Positions 56,221 through 64,000 of a DNA stretch of 64,000 bases are shown here, piece by piece. The notes under the pieces were generated by a model, which was not told the origin of the DNA, made no database searches, and saw only the letters and a list, made by a program, of their open reading frames with translations. Positions within the stretch are counted from its first letter, which is position 1. Each line of letters begins with the position of its first letter. A program made the translations under genes and the position numbers. The DNA is from Norana najaformis (taxonomy: Eukaryota > Annelida > Clitellata > Crassiclitellata > Hormogastridae): assembly GCA_964023275.1 (NCBI GenBank), contig OZ029913.1, positions 53,150,144 to 53,214,143 of the forward strand, written 5' to 3'.

Positions 56221-57239
56221 ACAAAAGCACGACTTTGAACTTCATTTTCCAAAAATATAATTACATTCTAACCAACATGAAACCACTTCGCTAAAATAAT
56301 TAGGTTCACGTGCTGTTATCAACAGTGAAATGACATATAAAAAAACGCAAAACACCTAACCCTTTGTGGACTTTCGGCACAATTACCTAAACACTGCCCC
56401 ACAAAACTTTATTCACCCCCCTTCATAGGCCGTGTGCCATGTTTTCCAAAGAACGTTTAATATCAGGGTTCGATCATGGATGGCAAAAAATATTCACAGA
56501 TTATTGTAGCGCATACACACCGCAATAATCGAACAGATTAATTTGTAATACGCGTACATATCAGCGGTGGGTCGTTTAAACCGATACCAAACTGTTATCG
56601 CAAAATTCAGAAAAACCGAAATCGACACCGAAGTCGATATTTGAAAAACCGAAAAATACAAAAAGTCATCAGGTACATTGAAAAGCTTAAATATCTGGGC
56701 TGTTTTCTGGTTGCAGCGGAGACATTTAATCTGCATGAAATGAGAGGGAAGTTTATAAATCATTCAATTCTTTGAATAGTAAATGCTACAAAATTAGTGT
56801 ATATGTCCTGCTGCATTTAGTTATGTGCAATGGAAGCCGTTAGTCTTACCAATAGTGAGGTGAACTCTTTGGAGTAGGCCAACACTTACAGTTCTGCCAT
56901 ATGTAAAATATTCAAAATCTGTCATATGTAGCAATGTTGAGTCTACACTGCACTTCACGCAGGAACCTAGCATTAAAGACCGCTGGCTAACAAGAAGACT
57001 ACGATATTTTCCAGAATGTTCTTTCAGTGATAATGATACTGCCGGTTTTCTGTGTGATTTCTCAGTCACCATAATTGATTAAATATTTTTTTCTGATTCT
57101 ATCGTTAGTGTAACATCGTAGAGAGGCATGCTGTCCTTTTCAACAACTCACTGCAAAAAGGCCTATAATTATTGCAGTATCATATGATAGCTATCCTCTA
57201 CTGTGACGTAGGATAAGCCTACTTCGTCCCCTTCTGTCA
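56221..57239. other. Intergenic, nothing recognised
   Basis: No exon, RNA gene or clear element was seen on either strand. Confidence 0.4.
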
Positions 57240-57400
57240 CTTCATCTTTACCGTGTACGGCCCATACAAATGGCGTGGCACCCATTCAAACGAGCAGCGG
57301 TGGTGAAGGATCTCACCCGATAAATTCATTGAAAATCGGCCAAGGTCGAGGCCATATGATCGCTATAGAAGACATGTACATTTACACTTTACTGTAGATT
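57240..57400 (-). repeat. Dispersed repeat (family C), reverse copy
   Basis: On the minus strand it reads TTCTATAGCGATC and GAGATCCTTCACCACCGCTG, then GGGTGCCACGCC. It matches 16080-16190 and 36470-36560. Confidence 0.75.
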
Positions 57401-57519
57401 TTGGTAATCGCTCAATAACGCAGTTTCAAGAATTTTATACTGCGGTTCATTTTAAACATATTTTGTTTAACTTTTTATGTTGTGGCCAGCTTATAAAACT
57501 GTATGACTAAAATATTAGA

Positions 57520-57591
57520 CTCCCCGTCGGGGAATTGAACCCCGGTCTCCCGCGTGACAGGCGGGGATACTCACCACTATACTAACGAGGA
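57520..57591 (-). tRNA. tRNA-Asp (GUC)
   Basis: A 72-nt cloverleaf on the minus strand. The 5' acceptor strand TCCTCGT pairs with ACGGGGA, with discriminator G. Box A is TAGTATAGTGGTGAGTA. The anticodon loop is CTGTCAC with GUC at 57556-57558. Box B is GGTTCAATTCC. A TTTT Pol III terminator (57509-57512) follows a few bases downstream. There is no intron. The internal promoter boxes are intact, so it is probably functional. It lies alone between repeats. Confidence 0.96.
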
Positions 57592-57789
57592 ACTCAATTA
57601 CCCTTGCTACGAACACCAGTGCGATCTCGAGCTTGTACCATTGTATTTAGAGCGCGATTGTGCATCTATGACTAACACATTACTTCTTCTTGATTCGCTA
57701 GAGGACACTATTGAACACCGGTGGAGTAGTAAGTGTATGTAAGCTGTAACAAGAATAATTAATAGCAGACTAAAGTTTTACTATTATCC

Positions 57790-57930
57790 ACCGGCAGCCA
57801 TTGGTATGAAGTGATAGCGACTTCATTTTTCTTAACCTCGGCGCATAGGGGCAGATAGCAAGTACCCTTACCCGCCTCCTGCTCTTTCCACCGACAGTGT
57901 GCGGTCGGTGTACTCATGTTATAGACATAG
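57790..57930 (+). repeat. Dispersed repeat (family C/B related)
   Basis: cgacttcatttttcttaacc, ctcctgctctttccacc and gtgtactcatgttatag match the end of the long copy at 16290-16410 and the start of SINE B at 46790. This suggests that families B and C share a body. Confidence 0.6.
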
Positions 57931-58269
57931 CTTAGCTGAAATGAGAAATACCGAAAAGCAATATTCCTTAGAGGGTTAGTGGAGCTAAAATTTTAAAGCA
58001 CCTTTTGTCAAAGGCAAAGGAAGGATCGAGCTTTTTAAACTTTGTATAGGGACAAACGTGATTGCAAGGAAATTGGTGGGAATTTAATGCTTACAAACAA
58101 ATGTTATTCTTTGTTGGGGACCTGAGGCCCTAAGTTGTTGGTTGTTTGATTCACTGAACCATGCAGTTGAACTGGATGTTGCTTCGCCGCTGCCTTGAGA
58201 TTTTTCTAATTCTTCAAACCCCAAATTAAGACCCCCAAAACATTCCCATTTAAGAATCACATTGGATTT

Positions 58270-58450
58270 TCAAACCCGACCTTTCGGATTTCAGCCTCAC
58301 ATTGAAACTGACCTAACAATCCGGTCTTGCGGATTTGATTTGATTAAGCGCCGGTGAAGCAACTGATCTCTCTGACGTGGCTTTGTGGGTGCTGAGAAAT
58401 TTAAAGAAATGCATTTGGCCTTAACTACAATACATTGCACTCTACTAACT
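58270..58450 (+). mobile_element. CR1/L2-like LINE 3' tail
   Basis: gattaagcgccggtgaagca and gggtgctgagaaatttaaag, ending ctacaatacattgcact, closely parallel 23640-23750. Confidence 0.6.
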
Positions 58451-59644
58451 TTATATAGCCTACGCCCTATATTAAATGCCATAATCATTCGGTAGATGCC
58501 TCGAACCCCATTTAACCAGTTAATCCAGCAGAATGTTCTGCGGTAATCCGCAGCCAGATCTGACTAAACATCAGAGCAGATACAGTAGCAGACGATCGCC
58601 CTCTTCAGACACTTCATATGCAATAATTTATTCCACTCTGCTTTGAAGTCTGCCTTCATGATGGCAACTTCAAAGCATCACGTGCAAATAAAAGCAGCTG
58701 CACAACGGAAACTCGTTATGACACGCTTCATTATAACATGAATTCTGATATAACTCAGTTGACGACACAGATCCCAACGTTAAATCACCCTTAGAAAATT
58801 AACTCGTTATAATGCAACATCGGTATAAGACGATTCTTTACAGTGGTAAATTTAGTTATACAGGCACCCCTCTAGGTTAAAAGCCCCGACCCGTGCATGG
58901 TGGACTGCCAGAAATGGGGTCCCTCCGGAAATGCTCTTGCTCCCCCACGCAAGCAATCCTGGAGCCGCCACTGGTTCTTGAATTGGCTACCAAACGCGGC
59001 GTTATAACGATTTTCTTGTGTAGGTCTATATGCGTCAGTCTCGATCATAGAAATCATGCATGGATAGAAAGATAATATAATCCATGGCCCAAAGTGAAGG
59101 TCAGTTCTGACTGCGCGATTTTCTTCTCTTAGCTTTTAACAAAGATCAAAGATTTCTATAGAAATCATGCATGGCCTAAGTATACAATTCAAAGGTGAGG
59201 GTTAGAGTATTGCAGCCATTTTCGTGTAAAAATAAAAATGGTAAAATCTTGTCGGACGTACTACAATGAAAAAGTGTATGAAAGTCGGACACATTAGTTT
59301 TTATTGGTAAGACTCAGTTTACAGGCGTATTGAGACATATGTGTTAGAGGCCTATTAAGACTCAGACATTAGGCCATTAAGACAAGTTAGAGGACTATTG
59401 ACTTAGGCAATAGGCCAATTAAGACTTAGGTTAGAGGCTAGACAGTTTCCTGGCATTGTGTGCTAAGGCGAGACTGGATAATCGCTTGGCGACGGGCACT
59501 TCAATTATTCTTCATTATAAGTATGTTTACACTATCCCTATAAACAAATATGAAGATAAATAATTATATAGGCCTATTCTGGCTCTATAGTAACCGCCGA
59601 CGACAGATCGCGGTCTTTCGTTGTCAGGTCGGGAGCACCTGTGA

Positions 59645-59885
59645 TGAACTTCTCTGGTAGTAGCGTTACATAAATTTGCGATTACAATTACGATCACAGA
59701 TACAGTTACAGTTTCGTTACTTAATCACAATGAAACTTTTAAAGAGGCTTTATTTTTCACCCAGGTTGGGTGCAAATAGGTTTTCCCAATGGGGGACGAA
59801 TGGGGACCACATGACCTGAAGGGGGGCATTTGGATGTTAAATTGTTATATCTAGTTCAGCCTGCAGGCTGGAGGCGATTCTTTTT
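59645..59885 (+). repeat. Direct repeat, left copy (about 235 bp)
   Basis: Runs from gaacttctctggtagtagcg through ggtgcaaatagg and gggcatttggatgttaaa to ctagttcagcctgc and a T-rich end. A second copy in the same orientation starts at 61177. It also contains gattacaattacgatcac, like the LINE tail at 60285. Confidence 0.9.
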
Positions 59886-60054
59886 TGCAGATAAAACTTG
59901 ATCGTTCGATCGCCTTCGAGAGGTGCTTTGAAGGCATCGCTACATGAATGCATATTTTTTCGTTGATAGGCAGCTCTTGTTTGCTTTTTTTGCCTCTAGT
60001 ACCGTATAATACCCATAATGGCCCCGAGCGCTGTTGGTCAAGACCAAAGGCAGC

Positions 60055-60300
60055 CGCAAGAAAGGCTATCAGCACTCTAGGCTGTTTTCCCCTTCTTCCT
60101 CTTATCCCTCTTTCCACTCCAATCCGAAACATCACCCACCGTAGCTGCCACGCTGTCTCTCTGCCTGACTCTTGGATCTTGACCTGGAACCGAACACTTT
60201 TGCCTGTTTTGACTGAGCGCCTGTGAATAAGCTGGTCCCCGTGACGTAGCTTTCGTTAGGCGCTTTAGAAATCTCGGGATTACGATTACGATTTTATTCT
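60055..60300 (+). mobile_element. CR1/L2-like LINE 3' end
   Basis: gcctgactcttggatcttga, gagcgcctgtgaataagctg and ttaggcgctttagaaatctc are followed by a (gattac)-type tail at 60279-60293. It is the best-preserved of the tails in this window. Confidence 0.75.
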
Positions 60301-60589
60301 TTGATCTCTAAAGTTTTGAAGCAACTGAGTCGGCGATTGTTGCGCTCTGGTGCAGATGCCACACATTCGCACACTGACTCCAACGCATAGAATTTGCCTT
60401 CTTCTATGTTCAGCCTTTCTTTCAGAACAATTTTTCATTGCATATAAGCTGCGTACTGTTTTACTTGATTCTGCTCAACGAATTTCAAACTACCTTAAAC
60501 AGCATTTGTGAAGATTTGGTAAATTTAAATAGATAGTCTTGTGAGGTACTTAAAGGCGCTACATTAGGCTTAAGCGTCTTCATACGAAT

Positions 60590-60712
60590 GTACATACAAG
60601 TATATATACATACATACACACATGTATACATACATACATACATACACCCTTACATCATACATACATACACACATACATACACACATATGCAGACATACAT
60701 ACATTCTATACA
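60590..60712. repeat. (CATA)n microsatellite
   Basis: An imperfect acatacat run; open frames over it are artefacts. Confidence 0.9.
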
Positions 60713-61176
60713 TTTAGGCTATAAACATCTCATAAATTTGGACTGCGAGGGTGCATTTGAGAAATTCTTAAAAGGCGTTACATACAAAAATGTCAAAATA
60801 CATCAGCTTACCGGCGAAGCTTTTATCAAATGCATAGTCATAATAATTTTGACTAAATTAAACCGAGGCATATACATCCTACTGGCCCTATAGATACATT
60901 CAACCAACATTCAGCAAAATCTCAACAGTTTTCTGACTAGACCAGTAATACTGTTCCTTTATGTGCGTACATTCGTATACAACTCCAATCCAACTTCTGA
61001 CCCTCAAAGCAAACATTTGTGGGGCTTAATATCGGGTTGGGCTAAAATCTTGGGGGTCAGATAAAAGGAAAGGGGAAAGGCATTAGTCAACTACCCAAGA
61101 AAACGGTCAACAGAAATTTTGAGACTTGGAAATGATCGTCTAAGTCTTGATGATTACGGGTGATTAAACCCAGAGG

Positions 61177-61410
61177 AAACTTCTCTGGAAGTGGCGTTAC
61201 ATAAACTTGTGATTACAATTACGATCACAAATACAATTACAGTTTCGTTACTTAATCACAGTAAGGCTTTTTAAGAGGCTTTATTTTCCACCCAGACTGG
61301 GTGCAAATAGGTTTCCCGAAGGGGGAGCAAATGGGGACCACAGGCCCTGAAAAGGGGCATTTGGATGTTAAACTGCTATATCTAGTTCAGGCTGGCGCGA
61401 CATTCTTTTT
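61177..61410 (+). repeat. Direct repeat, right copy (about 235 bp)
   Basis: Begins gaaacttctctggaagtggc and aligns throughout with 59645-59885, including ggtgcaaatagg and gggcatttggatgttaaa. The copies differ by scattered substitutions. Confidence 0.9.
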
Positions 61411-62009
61411 TTACAAAAAAATGTCAAGATGTCATAAAATTTTAGAAGGAAAAAAGAAGGAAAGTCGTTTTCGGAGAAAGAACAATTTGAATGCATTATT
61501 TTAAAAAAGCGATAAGGAAATCTAATTTTGGAGCAAAGAAAAATTCGGAGGGAAAATGTCAAAAACAGCTAGAAGGAAAACTTCGATTTTAGGGAGGGGA
61601 AGAATAAAGACTAGATGGTTAGAACACAGCTAAATAATGTCGTAGACGGGAGAAAAACAGTCGTTTAATGTCCACTTAAATATTTCCTAAGAAATTTCGA
61701 GAACCGCGCCCTTTCAAAAATTCTGGATGCGCCATATGGTATAAAAACTGTTGGCACTTTTCTGTGGGGGAAAATGTTGTTGATCTTTGAGGATAGACGC
61801 CCAATGTTTGATGACATAAAGCACAATCTTCCTTACTTGCTCCACTTCCAACACTTCCAGGTCCACTAATGGCAACTACATGTAGGCCTACTATCAAAAC
61901 CAATTAACGCCCTTGATTATATATAATATATATTATATAAGATATCAAATGATTAGATATAATATATTTATATGCAATTGTATTTAGCTGATTAGTATTT
62001 CACCTCCCC

Positions 62010-64000
62010 TCATTTTTCATTTGTTGAATTGGGCCCCGAAGTTGTTTGTCTTTCATTTGGAGATTCGGATTTTGGTGACTGAGTTTGGAGTGCCTCCGAC
62101 TCAAAATTCGTGTGCGATCCGGACTGAGAAGGATTGCGGGAACGGGATTGAATTAGAGTTCGAGGCTCTTTCGTGGTCCAGGGAAGAGAGTACTTGTTAA
62201 AAATGGCTGAATGATCAAGAGGTAGGTAGATATATGGACTGGTCTTGATCAGGTCCTTGATTCTGCTCGATTGGTCTCGATTATGAAAAGGTCTTGGTCG
62301 TAGGTTCTCTCTGGACTCGTGTGAACTTGTTTCCGAAGATCTAGTGATTTTTCGCTTGTTCTGTGGTTTGACTGATTCTGGACGTTCCCTTTCACTTCCG
62401 GAACTTAGGCATTTATTGCGATGTTGACTGTTGACTGACGAAGGAGAAGACGCATCGTGCTTGCCACGGCATTCGCAAAAAAAATTCATACAGTTCTCAT
62501 TGGTTTTCTTTTCGTCTTGTTTGTGCGGTTTGCAGGGATTTTGTTTAGGCGCCGGAGTCTCCTGACTATTTTCAGAAGACATGGATCCAACCATAGGTGG
62601 AACAGAACTTGAAAGCAACCTGTCGCTGCTCTGGGAGTCGTCTTCAAATGCTTTGAAACTGTCATCGTCTTTGCTTATGAACTCGGTTTGCAAGGGTTCT
62701 GGGAAGTTTCTGATCTTTTCAGCTTCTTTTATTTCAGACAACTGAGCCGCAGAATTAATTAGTTCTGATTCCTGAAGCGATAACATTACAGAAACATTTT
62801 TCATCTGATTATCAGATTCGCTCGTCGATGACCTGCTATCATTGGAATTTGCTAGAACGGTTTCTTGGCATATTTTCGTTCTTGACTTTTCTTTGTCTGA
62901 CTTCACAACTCCGTCATTAAAGACAAACTTAGGATTGCGTTCAGAGTCCAGCTCAAGTTTAAACTTATGCTTGTTATTCCCTTTTAGGGCAGATGATTTA
63001 TCTACTAACTGCTCCGCTCTGGAATAGCCACTATCAATTCGCTGGTAACTTTCTTTTCCTCTTACATTACAAGCCCCGTAAGTCCAGCGAGTGAAGGAAG
63101 CACGATCTGTGCAAGACACACTGTTTGGAGATACACGTGTTTCTCTGTCAGCCTTTGCTGCCGCCTTGAACTCGACTGACTCTGACCCTGACAGATCTGT
63201 GGCATTTGCTGAAAAGCTCTTTGCAATGAAATCTTGCATGGCGTCGAGTGCTGAAGCACTCGTTTCGCTTCGAGACTCAGCAGCAAAGCGATTGGGCATC
63301 GATTCAGGAGATCTGCAAAGACTGCTTGGATATTTCATTTCAGCGGAGTATTTTGAATCGTAGCAGGAAAACCTTCTCTGCCCCCTGCATCTCACCCGTG
63401 GTATCGCAGCAGGAGATGCGCACTGAGAATTTCTTCCTGGTGAAGGAGAAGACGTTGGACTGAAATTAAATGACTGTGTAGATTTCTTGGAGACATCTGA
63501 CATTGGTTTCTGGTTACCATTGGACCAAATAGGAGAGCTTTCTGTATCTAAAACAACACTTCGTTTTGACATTTTAGGCGCAGGAGCTTTAAATTCGTCT
63601 AACTCTGTAGACATCAGCTCAACAGCATTTGAATTATCTACTTTTCTTTTCACGCAAAGCGTTTGCTTTGGAGATACAGCCGTATATGAACGACTGTCGT
63701 CTGAACTGTCATCAGATTTCTTGACAGCAGCCTTTGCGACAGCTTTACTTAGAATTTCGTTCTGATCAATTATGTTATCGTTAAAATTTGTATTCAGCGT
63801 CGTGAGTTCGCAGTTGGAAGAACCGTAACGAATTTCAATAACGCCAGAAGTGTTTACATCTGAGAATGGGGGATCCTCGATTACCTTGAGGGTCGCATCG
63901 ATATCGTCAGTTACCATTAGGGTGTCATCATCATTTACCTTAAGGGTAGCATCATCAGTTACCTTCATGGTGACATCTTCAGTTACCTTTAAAGTGGCAT
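62010..64000 (-). CDS. Unknown Ser-rich disordered protein (C-terminal part, open at right edge)
   Basis: An uninterrupted frame of about 662 codons ends at TGA 62010-62012 and is still open at the window edge, so the true start is beyond 64000; the ATG at 63966-63968 is only the first internal Met. It begins with imperfect repeats of about ten residues of the type TLKVTDD (TEDVTMKVTDDATLKVNDD). The rest is rich in Ser, Asn, Lys and Glu and looks mostly disordered. Local features are a Cys cluster (CMNFFCECRGKHD), Arg/Ser stretches, and a more ordered C-terminal patch (IKDLIKTSPYIYLPLDHSAI) near the end. No domain, signal peptide or membrane segment is seen. A frame this long does not arise by chance in this DNA, so it is probably the last exon of a real gene. 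Function unknown. Confidence 0.75.
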   Translation of the reverse strand, partial: ATLKVTEDVTMKVTDDATLKVNDDDTLMVTDDIDATLKVIEDPPFSDVNTSGVIEIRYGSSNCELTTLNTNFNDNIIDQNEILSKAVAKAAVKKSDDSSDDSRSYTAVSPKQTLCVKRKVDNSNAVELMSTELDEFKAPAPKMSKRSVVLDTESSPIWSNGNQKPMSDVSKKSTQSFNFSPTSSPSPGRNSQCASPAAIPRVRCRGQRRFSCYDSKYSAEMKYPSSLCRSPESMPNRFAAESRSETSASALDAMQDFIAKSFSANATDLSGSESVEFKAAAKADRETRVSPNSVSCTDRASFTRWTYGACNVRGKESYQRIDSGYSRAEQLVDKSSALKGNNKHKFKLELDSERNPKFVFNDGVVKSDKEKSRTKICQETVLANSNDSRSSTSESDNQMKNVSVMLSLQESELINSAAQLSEIKEAEKIRNFPEPLQTEFISKDDDSFKAFEDDSQSSDRLLSSSVPPMVGSMSSENSQETPAPKQNPCKPHKQDEKKTNENCMNFFCECRGKHDASSPSSVNSQHRNKCLSSGSERERPESVKPQNKRKITRSSETSSHESRENLRPRPFHNRDQSSRIKDLIKTSPYIYLPLDHSAIFNKYSLPWTTKEPRTLIQSRSRNPSQSGSHTNFESEALQTQSPKSESPNERQTTSGPNSTNEK

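Noticed and set aside
59645-61410. LTR retrotransposon
   Set aside because: The direct repeats lack clear TG...CA ends, a primer-binding site or any gag/pol coding between them.

Overview
This is a eukaryotic genomic window from an animal. The genes are split by GT-AG introns, there is abundant simple-sequence DNA, and several LINE and tRNA-derived SINE families are present. The conserved proteins and the repeat content suggest an invertebrate bilaterian, possibly marine, but the species or phylum cannot be fixed from the sequence alone. There is no prokaryotic operon structure, CRISPR array or viral genome. Gene models were built by hand from protein similarity, splice sites and reading-phase continuity. 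In all three multi-exon genes every exon junction keeps phase.

Layout. (1) 1-13.2 kb, minus strand: ten coding exons of a protein 4.1/EPB41-type FERM-domain protein. Its start codon is at 13240, its likely promoter is near 15.4-16.0 kb, and its 3' part lies beyond the left edge. (2) 16-24 kb: repeat-rich, CpG-containing DNA with no gene I can support. (3) 24.4-37.56 kb, plus strand: a complete nine-exon orthologue of the E3 ubiquitin ligase RNF220, predicted at 539 aa. The RING finger is split over three exons, and a 5'-truncated BovB-like RTE LINE sits in the intron inside the RING. (4) 37.6-46.8 kb: intergenic, with LINE tails and duplications. (5) 47.4-55.48 kb, minus strand: a complete ten-exon SGTA/SGTB co-chaperone gene, predicted at 315 aa. 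(6) 56-62 kb: repeats, a 235-bp direct repeat and one tRNA-Asp(GUC) gene at 57520-57591. (7) 62.0-64.0 kb, minus strand: a long open, serine-rich, apparently disordered coding exon that runs off the right edge. I do not recognise it.

The genes do not form a pathway. The FERM protein would link membrane proteins to the cytoskeleton, RNF220 is a ubiquitin ligase and developmental regulator, and SGT hands client proteins between chaperones. The clearest large-scale signal is compositional. The transcribed spans of the FERM and SGT genes are strongly CpG-poor, while the RNF220 locus and its flanks are CpG-rich. The switches fall close to the inferred promoters. This is the pattern expected from mosaic gene-body DNA methylation in invertebrates. 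I found no convincing new biological system. The most notable items are this methylation-like footprint, the reduced RNF220 architecture, the RTE insertion, a 90-bp palindrome and several tandem or direct repeats.
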